A stretch of DNA of 64,000 nucleotides from an uncultured Aquimarina sp. (GCA_947498785.1 CANMLS010000019.1:1-64000); one strand, 5' to 3'. Counted from the first letter of the stretch, positions 44,207 through 54,842 are shown. The notes: generated from the sequence alone by a model not told the origin. Numbers and translations are program-made.

Positions 44207-45676
44207 TTAAACTCTTGGTAAGTCCCCATCTCCTTTAAGTGGTAAATTAGAACTTCCCATCAAATAACTATCAATATGATAGGCAGCTTGTCTACCTTCT
44301 GCAATTGCCCAAACAATAAGTGATTGTCCTCTACGTGTATCTCCAGCAGCAAAAACTCCTTTTACATTTGTAGCATAATTATCTTCTGTTGCTTTAATAT
44401 TAGTTCTTGCATCCATATCAATTCCTAATTGCTCAGCAATAGTAGGTTCTGAGCCTGTAAAACCAAGAGCTAATAATGCTAATTCGCATTTCCATTCTTT
44501 TTCAGTACCTAAAATTTCTTTGAGTGTAAATCTACCGTTTTCTTTTACCCACTCTACTTCTGTGGTTATTAACCCCTTCAGATTCCCATTTTTGTCTCCT
44601 AAAAATTCTTTAGTCGAAATACTCCAATTACGATCCACACCTTCTTGATGAGATGAACTTGTACGTAATCGCATAGGCCAAAATGGCCATGGTTGATTTG
44701 CAGGACGTTCTGTTGTCCCCTTACCCATTATCTCAAAATTGGTTACAGAAGTTGCCCCGTGACGAACAGAAGTACCTATACAATCAGATCCCGTATCTCC
44801 TCCACCTATTACAATAACGTCTTTCCCCGTAGCCAATATTTCCTCTCCCAAATCTTTTATTCCATCAACCCTTCTATTGTTTTGAGGTAAAAAATCCATT
44901 GCTTGCACAACACCTTTTAGATCAGAACCTTTAACAGGTAAGTTACGACGAACCGTTGCTCCTGTACATAAAACTACAGCATCAAAATCTTCTTTTAACT
45001 GATCAGCTTTGATATCCTTTCCAATATGAGTATTGGTTTTAAATAAAATACCTTCTTCTTCTAAAACAGTCACACGACGATCAATTACATTTTTTTCCAT
45101 TTTAAAATCTGGAATTCCATAACGTAATAACCCACCAACTTTTTCATCTCTTTCAAAAACCGTTACTAAATGCCCTGCTCTATTTAATTGTTGCGCCGTT
45201 GCCAATCCAGCTGGACCAGAACCTATTACAGCTACCGTTTTACCAGTGCGTTCTTTTGGGGGCTGAGCTTTTACCCATCCATTTTCAAAAGCTTGTTCTA
45301 CTATATTTTTTTCGATGTTTTCAATCGTTACTGGATCTTCATTAATCCCTAACACACAAGCTTCTTCACAAGGTGCTGGGCACAATCTTCCTGTAAACTC
45401 AGGAAAATTATTCGTAGCATGTAAAATACCAGCTGCTTTTTCCCATTTACCACGATACACCGCATCATTAAAATCAGGAATCAAATTCCCTAAAGGACAC
45501 CCACTATGGCAGAATGGGATTCCACAATCCATACATCTCGCTCCTTGATCTTTAAGTTTTTTCTCTGGCATTGCCACAGTAAATTCTTTATAATCTTTTA
45601 TACGATCTTTAACAGGTTCGTACTGTTCTATTTCTCTTTCAAATTCTAAAAATCCAGTTATCTTTCCCATGCTCAA
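44207..45676 (-). CDS. gltD: Glutamate synthase, small (beta) subunit
   Basis: 489 residues. It passes electrons from NADPH through FAD and Fe-S clusters to the large subunit. The N-terminal cysteine cluster ARCMDCGIPFCHSGCPLGN binds 4Fe-4S; IGSGPAGLATAQQLNRAG binds FAD; VIGGGDTGSDCIGTSVRHG binds NADPH; and VFAAGDTRRGQSLIVWAI is the C-terminal flavin motif. It follows gltB with a 7-nt gap. Confidence 0.97.
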   Translation of the reverse strand: MSMGKITGFLEFEREIEQYEPVKDRIKDYKEFTVAMPEKKLKDQGARCMDCGIPFCHSGCPLGNLIPDFNDAVYRGKWEKAAGILHATNNFPEFTGRLCPAPCEEACVLGINEDPVTIENIEKNIVEQAFENGWVKAQPPKERTGKTVAVIGSGPAGLATAQQLNRAGHLVTVFERDEKVGGLLRYGIPDFKMEKNVIDRRVTVLEEEGILFKTNTHIGKDIKADQLKEDFDAVVLCTGATVRRNLPVKGSDLKGVVQAMDFLPQNNRRVDGIKDLGEEILATGKDVIVIGGGDTGSDCIGTSVRHGATSVTNFEIMGKGTTERPANQPWPFWPMRLRTSSSHQEGVDRNWSISTKEFLGDKNGNLKGLITTEVEWVKENGRFTLKEILGTEKEWKCELALLALGFTGSEPTIAEQLGIDMDARTNIKATEDNYATNVKGVFAAGDTRRGQSLIVWAIAEGRQAAYHIDSYLMGSSNLPLKGDGDLPRV

Positions 45677-45683
45677 TATCGTT

Positions 45684-48600
45684 TTATGCTTGTGCTAATT
45701 TTTCCTCTTCTAATCGTTTTAATGCTTGCTTATATTCCTCTGGGAAAATCTTGATGAATTTTGGTAATTCTTTTTCCCAATTTTCAAGTATTCGCTGCGC
45801 TAAAGGACTTAAAGTGGCATTATAGTGATTTTCGATTAACGTTTTTAGCTCATCTACATCTTGTTTTTCTTTAACAGGATCAAGATTAAGCGCTTCTTTA
45901 TTACAATGTGTTTCAAACGTCTTTTTATCATCATAGATATACGCAATACCTCCTGACATGCCTGCTCCAAAGTTTCTACCTACTTCACCAAGAATTACAG
46001 CAACACCTCCTGTCATATACTCACATCCATGATCTCCAATTCCTTCGACCACAGCTTTTGCTCCAGAATTACGAACGCAGAAACGTTCTCCCGCTTTTCC
46101 ATTAATATACACTTCTCCAGCTGTCGCTCCATATAATGTTACATTACCTGTAATCACATTGTTTTCTGGTATAATAGTAGCTTCATCAGGAACCTTAATA
46201 ACCAATTTAGCTCCAGAAAGTCCTTTCCCTAAATAATCATTGGTATTTCCATTTACTATCATTGTTAATCCTTTGGTAGCAAAAGCACCAAAACTTTGTC
46301 CTGCTGCACCTGTAAAGTTTAATTTCAAAGTATTATCTGGTAATCCTTGAGCTCCATAAATCTTTGATATTTCATTACTCAAAATAGCGCCTACTGCTCT
46401 ATCTGTATTACAAATATCAAAATCAAGAGTGATTCTTTCTTTACGGAAAAGCGCTTGATGAGCTTGTTCTATAATTTCAAAATCAATTGATTTACCCAAA
46501 CCATGATCTTGTCCTTCTGCGTTATAAATTCCCACTCCTTCTGGTGCTTCTACCTGATGTAGAATTGGAGTAAGATCCACGCCTGCCACTTTATAATGCT
46601 CTATAGCTTTATTGTGATCTAACTTACTTACTTGTCCGACCATTTCATTAATCGTACGAAAGCCAAGTTGTGCCATGATTTCGCGTAATTCTTGAGCTAC
46701 GAAGTACATGTAATTAACTACATGTTCTGGTTTACCTTTAAATTTTTTACGTAATTCTGGGTTCTGAGTCGCAATACCAACAGGACATGTATTTAAATGA
46801 CATACACGCATCATAATACAGCCTGAAGCAACCAACGGAGCAGTTGCAAAACCAAACTCTTCTGCTCCTAGTAGACATGCTATTGCAACATCTCGTCCAG
46901 TTTTTAGCTGTCCATCACACTCCAATACCACACGACTACGCAAATTATTACCTACTAATGTTTGTTGTGCTTCTGCTATACCAAGCTCCCAAGGAAGTCC
47001 AGCATGTTTTAATGATGTTAACGGCGTTGCTCCCGTACCACCATCAAACCCAGAAACTAATATCACATCTGCTTTTGCTTTTGCTACACCTGCAGCTACT
47101 GTACCAACACCAACTTCTGATACTAATTTTACATTTATTCTGGCATCTCTATTAGCAGATTTTAAATCATAAATTAATTGTGATAAATCTTCAATAGAAT
47201 ATATATCATGATGTGGTGGAGGCGAAATTAAACCTACATATGGTGTAGAATTACGAGTTTTTGCTATTTCAGGATTTACTTTTGGACCTGGTAATTGACC
47301 TCCCTCTCCTGGTTTAGCTCCTTGAGCCATTTTTATCTGAATCTCTGCTGCATTTGTCAGATAATTGGAAGATACTCCGAATCGACCAGAAGCTACTTGT
47401 TTGATCGCACTATTTTTCCAATCTCCATTTACATCCTTATAGAAACGAAGTGGATCTTCTCCTCCTTCTCCCGAATTACTTTTTCCGCCAATACGGTTCA
47501 TCGCTACAGCAAGATTCTCATGAGCCTCTTTACTAATAGATCCATATGACATTGCTCCCGTTTTAAAACGCTTTACGATTTCTGTCCACGGTTCTACTTC
47601 ATCTATCGAAATTGGATCATAATTCGAAAATTCCAGTAATCCACGAATTGTCATTAATCCTTTAGATTGTTCATTAATCAAATCTGCATATTCCTTATAG
47701 GTTTTAGGATCATTATCTCGTACAGATTTTTGTAATTTTGCTACCGATAATGGATTAAATTGATGTTTTTCTCCATTACGTCTCCATTTATATTGCCCAC
47801 CGAATTCTAAATCCCTATCTACAGCTATTTCCTGTTCTAGGTATACCTTTTTGTAACGCTTTGCAATCTCTTTCTCTATTTCATATAATCCTATTCCTTC
47901 TATACGTGTTGCTGTATTAGGAAAATACTGTTCTACAATTTTCGAATTAATACCTATACATTCGAATAATTGAGAACTGCGATATGAATTCAATGTAGAT
48001 ATTCCAATTTTATTCATCACTTTTAATACTCCCTTACCAACAGCCTTATTATAGTTATTTATAGCTTCTTCAAAAGTAAGTCCTGAGATATTATTTTCTT
48101 CGATCTGCTCTGCTATAATTTCATTCACCATATATGGATTGATAGCACTTGCTCCATACCCAAATAATAATGCAAAATGATGTACTTCTCTTGGTTCTGC
48201 AGATTCTATAATAATACTCACTTTAGAACGCTTTCCTAGTTTTTGCAATCCACTATTTACATAAGAACAAGCAAGCAAAGCAGGAATTGGCGCTCTATGT
48301 TTACTTACATTCCTGTCTGATAATATTATAACATTGGTGTCATCATCAATTGCATCTGATACATTTTTAAGCATCGTCTCCAACGCATCTTCTAAGCCAT
48401 TTAATCCTCTATTAATGTTATATAACATTGGTACAGAAGTCACTTTGAATCCTTTTTCTGTATATGTCTTTATTTTATCAAGATCTTCTTTAGATATTAC
48501 AGGATTCTGAATCTTTAATTTATTACAATGCTTCTCATTAATATCAAATATATTATGGTCTGCTCCCAAAGTAAGACTGATATCGCAAATCAATTCTTCA

Positions 48601-50183
48601 CGAATACCATCTAACGGAGGGTTAGTAACTTGTGCAAACAATTGCTTGAAATAATTATATATCAATTGAGGACGCTCAGAAAGTACTGCAATTGGAGTAT
48701 CTGACCCCATCGAACCTATTGGCTCTTTTCCTGACTGTCCCATTGGGGCAATAATGGTATCGATATCTTCTTTTGTATATCCAAATACTTTTTTACGTTT
48801 TGCTACTGATTCTTCACCTAAAAATAATGGGCAATCATTATAAGGAATATCCTTTAAATGAACTAAGTTATTATCTAACCATTTTCTATATGGATGTTTT
48901 GATGCTATTTCTTCTTTAACCTCCTCATCATTAATAATTCTCCCTTCGCTCATGTCTACCAGGAACATTTTACCTGGTTCTAACCTACCATGATATTCAA
49001 TATTATCTGGCTCTAAGTCAACGACACCCGTTTCTGAAGACATGATTACATAACCATCTTTGGTAACACTATAACGAGACGGTCTCAATCCATTTCTATC
49101 TAATACTGCTCCTATATAATTACCATCAGTAAATGGAATCGAAGCAGGCCCATCCCATGGTTCCATGGCACAAGAATTATATTCATAAAAGGCTTTCTTT
49201 GCTTCAGACATTTCTGTATTTTTCTCCCACGCTTCTGGCACCATCATCATCATTACTTCTGGAAGAGATCTTCCTGTCATTAACAATAACTCTACCACCA
49301 TATCCATTGAAGCAGAGTCAGATTTACCTTTTAATACTACTGGCAGTATTTTTTTGATATCTTCACCAAACCAATCACTCTTTAATAACTCTTCTCTTGA
49401 GCGCATTCTAGTTACATTACCTCGTAAAGTATTAATCTCTCCATTATGACACATATATCTAAATGGTTGTGCAAGATCCCAAGTAGGGAAAGTATTGGTA
49501 GAGAATCGTTGATGTACCAAAGCTAATCTTGTTACTACTTTAGGATCCATAAGATCTGTATAGTACAACTTAATATCTTCTGGCATCAATAATCCTTTAA
49601 ATATTAAAGTTTTCGTAGATAAACTTGGCAAGTAAAAGAATTTATTTTCAGAAAGCTTAGAACTATATATAGTATGTTCTGTAATTTTTCTGGCAGTAAA
49701 TAATTTTAGATTGAAATCAAAATAGCTTTGATCTTTCCTCTCTTTACCTATAAATAATTGCTTAATAAAAGGCTCTGTTGTAGCCGCAATCTCTCCTAAA
49801 TGGATATGATCTACGGGAACATCTCTCCAGCCTAATAACACCAATCCTTGATCAGCTATATTCTTTTCAAACGTAGTTATACAAAACTGTCTTTGATTTT
49901 CCTTTTTAGGAAGGAAAACATTACTCACTGCATATTCTCCCGCCTCGGGTAATTCAAAATCGCAATGTTCTACAAAAAAATCATGAGGAATATCAATTAA
50001 TATGCCTGCTCCATCTCCTGTTTTTCCATCTGCACTTACCGCACCACGGTGTTCTAATTTTTCAAGAATCTCTAATGCTTTATGAATAATGTCATTTGAC
50101 TTTTTTCCTTCTAAACTACATATGAATCCTGCACCACATGCGTCGTGCTCAAATTCTGGTAAATACATTCCTTGTTTCTTCAT
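45684..50183 (-). CDS. gltB: Glutamate synthase, large (alpha) subunit
   Basis: 1,499 residues, full length. The N-terminal glutaminase domain has its nucleophile Cys in EHDACGAGF (residue 16), so the mature protein begins there after removal of 15 residues. The central and FMN-binding synthase domains follow (SNSGEGGEDPLRF, KPGEGGQLPG, FDGGTGATPL), with the 3Fe-4S cysteines in CIMMRVCHLNTCPVGIATQ and a C-terminal GXGXG beta-helix (TLYGATAGEVYINGKAGERF). It converts glutamine and 2-oxoglutarate to glutamate. Divergent from glnB-amtB, consistent with nitrogen control. Confidence 0.98.
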   Translation of the reverse strand: MKKQGMYLPEFEHDACGAGFICSLEGKKSNDIIHKALEILEKLEHRGAVSADGKTGDGAGILIDIPHDFFVEHCDFELPEAGEYAVSNVFLPKKENQRQFCITTFEKNIADQGLVLLGWRDVPVDHIHLGEIAATTEPFIKQLFIGKERKDQSYFDFNLKLFTARKITEHTIYSSKLSENKFFYLPSLSTKTLIFKGLLMPEDIKLYYTDLMDPKVVTRLALVHQRFSTNTFPTWDLAQPFRYMCHNGEINTLRGNVTRMRSREELLKSDWFGEDIKKILPVVLKGKSDSASMDMVVELLLMTGRSLPEVMMMMVPEAWEKNTEMSEAKKAFYEYNSCAMEPWDGPASIPFTDGNYIGAVLDRNGLRPSRYSVTKDGYVIMSSETGVVDLEPDNIEYHGRLEPGKMFLVDMSEGRIINDEEVKEEIASKHPYRKWLDNNLVHLKDIPYNDCPLFLGEESVAKRKKVFGYTKEDIDTIIAPMGQSGKEPIGSMGSDTPIAVLSERPQLIYNYFKQLFAQVTNPPLDGIREELICDISLTLGADHNIFDINEKHCNKLKIQNPVISKEDLDKIKTYTEKGFKVTSVPMLYNINRGLNGLEDALETMLKNVSDAIDDDTNVIILSDRNVSKHRAPIPALLACSYVNSGLQKLGKRSKVSIIIESAEPREVHHFALLFGYGASAINPYMVNEIIAEQIEENNISGLTFEEAINNYNKAVGKGVLKVMNKIGISTLNSYRSSQLFECIGINSKIVEQYFPNTATRIEGIGLYEIEKEIAKRYKKVYLEQEIAVDRDLEFGGQYKWRRNGEKHQFNPLSVAKLQKSVRDNDPKTYKEYADLINEQSKGLMTIRGLLEFSNYDPISIDEVEPWTEIVKRFKTGAMSYGSISKEAHENLAVAMNRIGGKSNSGEGGEDPLRFYKDVNGDWKNSAIKQVASGRFGVSSNYLTNAAEIQIKMAQGAKPGEGGQLPGPKVNPEIAKTRNSTPYVGLISPPPHHDIYSIEDLSQLIYDLKSANRDARINVKLVSEVGVGTVAAGVAKAKADVILVSGFDGGTGATPLTSLKHAGLPWELGIAEAQQTLVGNNLRSRVVLECDGQLKTGRDVAIACLLGAEEFGFATAPLVASGCIMMRVCHLNTCPVGIATQNPELRKKFKGKPEHVVNYMYFVAQELREIMAQLGFRTINEMVGQVSKLDHNKAIEHYKVAGVDLTPILHQVEAPEGVGIYNAEGQDHGLGKSIDFEIIEQAHQALFRKERITLDFDICNTDRAVGAILSNEISKIYGAQGLPDNTLKLNFTGAAGQSFGAFATKGLTMIVNGNTNDYLGKGLSGAKLVIKVPDEATIIPENNVITGNVTLYGATAGEVYINGKAGERFCVRNSGAKAVVEGIGDHGCEYMTGGVAVILGEVGRNFGAGMSGGIAYIYDDKKTFETHCNKEALNLDPVKEKQDVDELKTLIENHYNATLSPLAQRILENWEKELPKFIKIFPEEYKQALKRLEEEKLAQA

Positions 50184-50548
50184 ACTGTTTTCCGATCTAA
50201 TTACGAATTCATCATTAATTTTTAGTATTCACTACAAAATTGAGATGATTACAATGTTTCAAGTTGATAAAATTAACAAATCATTAAGGAACAGGAAAGA
50301 AAAAGGAGTCTTTATTCATTACTTTTTTGAGCTCATTAAAAAAAAACCAAATTGAATAAAATAATCACAAAATAAGAAGTTCTTATTACGAATTTGATAA
50401 TGTGATTTTCTTAAAAAAACCAGTAAAAACAGCATTTTCAACATATATATACCATATTGATTATCAATAACCTCAAACAAAAACGTTTTTCCAAAAAACA
50501 TTTTCAACAAGGTATTAAATTGCTATTTTTTTACAGAAAAAATACATA

Positions 50549-50566
50549 CCCCTAATTTTTTAGGGG
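50549..50566. promoter_or_regulatory. Palindromic candidate operator upstream of glnB
   Basis: CCCCTAATTTTTTAGGGG: a 7-bp inverted repeat around TTTT, GC-rich ends in a very AT-rich region. Position -33 box minus about 45 nt is typical for an activator. Confidence 0.5.
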
Positions 50567-50611
50567 GTAAATATCATAAAATGATAAAAATTACGTGATT
50601 ACCCTACAAAA

Positions 50612-50644
50612 TTTGGATGTAAAAAATAAAATCGCATATTTTTG
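50612..50644 (+). promoter_or_regulatory. Promoter of glnB-amtB
   Basis: TTTG (50612-50615), 21 nt, TATTTTTG (50637-50644), an exact match to the Bacteroidota consensus. Start codon 36 nt downstream. Confidence 0.7.
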
Positions 50645-50680
50645 AAAAAGATTTAACATTAATTTTAACTTTTATTCTTC

Positions 50681-51019
50681 ATGAAAAAAATAGAAGCAAT
50701 CATCAGAAGATCCAAATACAGAGTAGTAAAAGAAGCTCTGCATGATAAAGGGATCACATTCTTCTCATATTGGGACGTCACTGGTGTTGGAAACGAGCAA
50801 AAAGGAAGTGTTTATAGAGGAGTATCTTATAGCACTACAGATATCCAGAGACGATATTTATCCATTATAGTAAATGATGATTTTGAAGAAATTACCATAG
50901 CTACCATTCTAGAAGCAGCAAAAACTGGAGAAGTTGGAGATGGAAAAATCTTTGTTTCAGATGTTAATGAAGCCTACAGAATTCGAACTTCAGAAAAAGG
51001 TGGGATAACCTTAACTTAA
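50681..51019 (+). CDS. glnB: Nitrogen regulatory protein P-II
   Basis: 112 residues, usual length. The P-II fold starts MKKIEAIIRRSKYRVVKEAL; the T-loop GNEQKGSVYRGVSYSTTDIQ keeps the YRGxxY pattern with the modifiable tyrosine; the C-terminal GEVGDGKIFVSDVNEAYRIRT carries the ATP/2-oxoglutarate site. Gene pair with amtB, so it is functionally of the GlnK type that plugs the ammonium channel. Confidence 0.93.
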   Translation: MKKIEAIIRRSKYRVVKEALHDKGITFFSYWDVTGVGNEQKGSVYRGVSYSTTDIQRRYLSIIVNDDFEEITIATILEAAKTGEVGDGKIFVSDVNEAYRIRTSEKGGITLT

Positions 51020-51064
51020 TTTTACTTTTAAAAATAATCAACTTAAAAATTAAAATAAAATTTT

Positions 51065-52348
51065 ATGAACGATATACAACAACAAGAGGTTCAAAAAGCA
51101 GTAGAAGCCGCAGTTGAAGGAATCAATGCTGACCTTGGCATATTGTGGATTATCATTGCTGCTATTTTGGTATTCTTTATGCAAGCTGGGTTTACCTTAG
51201 TTGAAACAGGATTTACCAGATCTAAAAACGCTGGTAATATAATAATGAAGAATTTTATGGATCTTGCCATTGGTTCTTTAATGTTTTGGGTAGTTGGGTA
51301 TTCTATTATGTATGGTGGAGATACCATTCTTGGAGGTTTTATGAGAGACCCTTCAGACTTAGCCTTTTTTAAGCAAGATGATTGGCATAATTTATTTTTT
51401 CAAACCGTATTCTGTGCAACTGCTGCAACTATAGTTTCAGGAGCAATAGCGGGAAGAACAAAATTTTCGACGTATTTAATTTTCTCTGCTATTCTAACCA
51501 CCATTATTTACCCTATATCTGGTAGTTGGTTATGGCCGTTTGACGATAAAGCATGGCTTAACAACCTAGGTTTCATTGATTTTGCCGGATCAACAATCGT
51601 ACATGCTGTAGGTGGATTTGCTGGATTGGTTGCTGCAAAACTAGTGGGACCAAGAATTGGAAAATATGCAGATGGTAAAGTTAATGTTGTACAAGGACAT
51701 AACTTGGTATTAGGTGCACTTGGTGTATTTATTTTATGGCTAGGGTGGTTTGGATTTAACGGAGGTTCTCAATTAGCTTTTGGTGGTTCTGATTCTGTAG
51801 CTGTTGGTAGTGTTATTATCAATACAAACTTAGCGGCTGCTTTGGGAGCTATTACTGCATTGTTCTTTACCTGGATTAAGTACGGTAAACCAGATATCTC
51901 TATGACACTTAACGGAGCTTTAGCTGGTTTGGTAGGTATTACTGCAGGCTGTGGTAATGTTAATGCATGGGGAGCAATTGCTATTGGATTAATTTCTGGA
52001 ATCGTAGTGGTATTATCTATAGAATTTATTGATAAAAAGTTAAAAATTGATGATCCAGTGGGAGCAATATCTGTACACGGTGTTTGTGGGTTTTTAGGAA
52101 CTGTATTAGTAGGTGTATTTGCTATACCAGGAGATGATTTTGCTGGAGGATTACTATATGGAGGAGGATTTAAGCAATTAGGTGTTCAAACTTTGGGCTC
52201 ATTATCAATGATAGGATGGGCTGTATTAGCTAGTTTTATTGTATTATTCATCTTAAAGAAAACTATAGGATTAAGAGTTTCTGAAAAAGAAGAAATTGAT
52301 GGATTAGATATTCATGAACATGGAGTAAATGTTTATGGAAGAGATTAA
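51065..52348 (+). CDS. amtB: Ammonium transporter
   Basis: 427 residues, eleven membrane helices. The AmtB signature AGFTLVETGFTRSKNAGNI near residue 40, the pore motif DFAGSTIVHAVGGFAGL with the twin-His first His, and DDPVGAISVHGVCGFLG with the second. Starts 45 nt after glnB in the same transcript. Brings ammonium to GlnA/GltBD assimilation. Confidence 0.97.
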   Translation: MNDIQQQEVQKAVEAAVEGINADLGILWIIIAAILVFFMQAGFTLVETGFTRSKNAGNIIMKNFMDLAIGSLMFWVVGYSIMYGGDTILGGFMRDPSDLAFFKQDDWHNLFFQTVFCATAATIVSGAIAGRTKFSTYLIFSAILTTIIYPISGSWLWPFDDKAWLNNLGFIDFAGSTIVHAVGGFAGLVAAKLVGPRIGKYADGKVNVVQGHNLVLGALGVFILWLGWFGFNGGSQLAFGGSDSVAVGSVIINTNLAAALGAITALFFTWIKYGKPDISMTLNGALAGLVGITAGCGNVNAWGAIAIGLISGIVVVLSIEFIDKKLKIDDPVGAISVHGVCGFLGTVLVGVFAIPGDDFAGGLLYGGGFKQLGVQTLGSLSMIGWAVLASFIVLFILKKTIGLRVSEKEEIDGLDIHEHGVNVYGRD

Positions 52349-52368
52349 TTGAATTAAAAAACCAATTA

Positions 52369-52407
52369 AAAAAAGCTGTTGATCTAATAGATCAACAGCT
52401 TTTTTAG
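52369..52407. terminator. Bidirectional terminator between amtB and DUF4870 gene
   Basis: AAAAAGCTGTTGATCT pairs with AGATCAACAGCTTTTT around AAT; T-runs on both strands. Confidence 0.85.
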
Positions 52408-52746
52408 TTATCTAATAATTTGCAGTGACAATGGATAAGATGGGCGTTCTCCTTTATCAGCCCTTACAGCATTAATAATAGGAAATATAAAACACAATAT
52501 TCCGATCACTGCTAGCCCTAAGACTCCAAGTCCAAACAAAAAAGTAAGTGGAATACAAATAAGTGCATAGATAAACATGCTTATCTGAAAATTCATAATT
52601 GATTTCCCGTGTTCATCCATAGCTAGTACTCGTTCTCGTTGGGTTAGCCATAATATAAGAGGTACTATAAACCCTCCAAACCCAGTAACCAGATCCAATA
52701 ATTGTGATAAATGGGTAATGACTAATACTGATTTGTCGTTTCTCAT
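52408..52746 (-). CDS. DUF4870-family membrane protein
   Basis: 112 residues with three to four membrane helices. The pattern of short N-terminal helix with HLSQLLDLVTGFGGFIVPLILW, then the DEHGKSIMNFQIS loop and two more helices, is typical of DUF4870. Function unknown. Single gene; shares a terminator with amtB. Confidence 0.88.
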   Translation of the reverse strand: MRNDKSVLVITHLSQLLDLVTGFGGFIVPLILWLTQRERVLAMDEHGKSIMNFQISMFIYALICIPLTFLFGLGVLGLAVIGILCFIFPIINAVRADKGERPSYPLSLQIIR

Positions 52747-52881
52747 GATTTTTTTGTTTTTTGGTTGATTGATGATGTATAAATTGCTAATATTTTTAGC
52801 AATTTATACCTATATGACGAAAATAACAGTATTATGTTACAGTTAACTTTATCAAAAATTATATGACTATAGTTTTTTAAT

Positions 52882-52912
52882 AAAAAAACACCTCGAGAAA
52901 GATCGAGGTGTT
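52882..52912 (-). terminator. Terminator of the trypsin-like protease gene
   Basis: AACACCTCGA pairs with TCGAGGTGTT around a 6-nt loop, followed on the minus strand by T. Confidence 0.85.
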
Positions 52913-52949
52913 TAGTAACTATAAATTTAATGTCTTAAATAAATTGTGT

Positions 52950-54842
52950 TTAATTAATAATCAATTTTTGAGTTTTAGATTCTCCATCACTCCCATCAAC
53001 TTTAACCAAATAAATACCTATCCCTAAGGATAAACTACGTGTAGAAACCTTATTAACACCAGGTTGCAGTTCTATTTGGCCTTTTTTACTTCCTAAAACA
53101 GTATAGATTGTAGCATTAATTCTTCCTTTGGCGTGTTTATTAACATACAATGTAAAAACATCCTGAGTTGGATTAGGAGATAATTTTAATCCTGATAAAC
53201 TTCCTTCATTCTCTTCTCCAAGTATCGGGGTAGCAGATTCTAATTCTGCAATTAAGTCTTCAGCTGTTGCAGATTGCCCACAAGATCCTTCATACACTTT
53301 CACATTACTGAATATAGATGTATTTCCGCTCCCAGAATCATTATCATTAATGAATACCAATCTATCCATACTCCCTGTATAAAAATTACCTACTGGAATT
53401 TGGTACGTTTTGGTTCCTGAACCTGAATAATCATCAAAATTACCAACTCCATAATTTTGCGTACCATAAACTCTAAAGCACCTTGAAGAAGTTAGTGTAT
53501 TATCATTTTCAAAACCAATTCCATGAATTTCACCCTGAGATGAACTGCTAAATTCAAATTCGATTACTGTATTTGCTGTTACATTATAGTTTAAGGCAAT
53601 ATACTTCCATGTATTATTCTGCAATGACAACGATGCTCCGCTATTTTGCACTGAAAAGTCACCTGAACTATCTTGATTTGCAAATGAGTTAATTTGAAAA
53701 TCATCAAAGTCTATGGTAGTACACCCTGGAGGAGGAGGAGGAGTTCCTCCTAATCCCATAGCATTCCAAAAATCAGGTATCGTAGCTCTTTCTCCAAAAT
53801 TGGAACCTCCAGAGCCTGAACATCCTCCATAAGCATGAACACCAATTGCATTTCCTGTTGCTGCGTCAATTATTGGACTTCCAGAATTACCACCAGTAGT
53901 ATCAGTTCTATACCTTACAAAGGTATTATCTACAGAAAATAATGGCCCAGTATGAATTTGTTGTGTTTGGTTATCTATTCCTGTATCAGTACCAAATCCA
54001 GTAATTGTAATTGTACTGCCCGGATTACTTTGTACAACGTTAAAAGACTTTCCCTGTGCCTGAATAGGAGTTTGCCCTGTTTGTGAATTTGCGCTTGCGG
54101 TAAATACTGCCCAATCTGTTTCTGGCCTACCTCTAACATAATTAGTAACAAAATTACCTATAGGATATTGATCCTCTGGCCCAGGATGTACAATAGTTCG
54201 ATCTGGATTAGATTTTGGCACATTAAATTCGATAAGTTGCGCTCTACTACCACCACAATGTCCTGCAGTAACCAATCTACCATTGGTTATAATCCACCCT
54301 GTGCAACCAATAGGAACTATTCGTCCAATCGCATCATCATTAGAATCTACTCTATCGTCTGTCGATCCACATTGAGATTTTGCTTCAGGATCACTTTCCC
54401 CTACTCCTACTTCTACAATGTTGAAACCAATCGACTTTTCTCCAGAAGCTACAGTTAATTTTAATATCACCATATCTCCATTAAAATACGCTGTTGTATT
54501 TTTCCAATCTTTAATGGTTGTTGACGTTAATGTTTGTGTAGCACCATCTAATGCCGAAGTAATGCTGAGCGTACTATTCTTTCCAAGATTTACATCTTTT
54601 AAAAATAAACGCAACCAAATAGCTCCTTTTTCTGAAATAGTTCGCGTAATAACCTGAGAACTGCTTTTACTTTGAATACTCTCTGAATGTACTCTCATAT
54701 TATAGGATACATAATGCCTTGGGAGTTCATCTGTTTGTGCTCGATGTATTAGAGGTGTGAGCATAAAAATTATACAAACCAGAACACCTAGCTTATGGAA
54801 GAGAAATTGCTTCTTAAAAATTATTGAGTTTATTTTTTTCAT
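52950..54842 (-). CDS. Secreted trypsin-like serine protease with T9SS sorting domain
   Basis: 630 residues from ATG 54842; a start 13 codons upstream (54881) gives an unlikely extension. Signal region ends near LIHRAQ. Chymotrypsin-fold domain with the complete triad: H195 in VTAGHCGG, D243 in TDWAVF, S320 in TGGNSGSP. A beta-sandwich domain (about 380-520, CTTIDFDDFQINSF...) is followed by the C-terminal sorting domain beginning LSPNPTQDVF (about 556-630). Cell-surface or released peptidase. Divergent from mnmE. Confidence 0.92.
   Translation of the reverse strand: MKKINSIIFKKQFLFHKLGVLVCIIFMLTPLIHRAQTDELPRHYVSYNMRVHSESIQSKSSSQVITRTISEKGAIWLRLFLKDVNLGKNSTLSITSALDGATQTLTSTTIKDWKNTTAYFNGDMVILKLTVASGEKSIGFNIVEVGVGESDPEAKSQCGSTDDRVDSNDDAIGRIVPIGCTGWIITNGRLVTAGHCGGSRAQLIEFNVPKSNPDRTIVHPGPEDQYPIGNFVTNYVRGRPETDWAVFTASANSQTGQTPIQAQGKSFNVVQSNPGSTITITGFGTDTGIDNQTQQIHTGPLFSVDNTFVRYRTDTTGGNSGSPIIDAATGNAIGVHAYGGCSGSGGSNFGERATIPDFWNAMGLGGTPPPPPGCTTIDFDDFQINSFANQDSSGDFSVQNSGASLSLQNNTWKYIALNYNVTANTVIEFEFSSSSQGEIHGIGFENDNTLTSSRCFRVYGTQNYGVGNFDDYSGSGTKTYQIPVGNFYTGSMDRLVFINDNDSGSGNTSIFSNVKVYEGSCGQSATAEDLIAELESATPILGEENEGSLSGLKLSPNPTQDVFTLYVNKHAKGRINATIYTVLGSKKGQIELQPGVNKVSTRSLSLGIGIYLVKVDGSDGESKTQKLIIN

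Larger units (their letters stand above)
50184..50680. other. 497-nt divergent regulatory region, gltB / glnB
   Basis: No gene. Contains the glnB promoter (50612-50644) and, 45 nt upstream of it, an 18-bp palindrome (50549-50566). The left part, presumably the gltB promoter and leader, shows no clear consensus box. Confidence 0.6.

Noticed and set aside
50319..50510. 63-codon minus-strand frame upstream of gltB
   Set aside because: Lies in the regulatory interval, has phenylalanine-rich composition typical of noncoding AT-rich DNA, and no recognisable motif.
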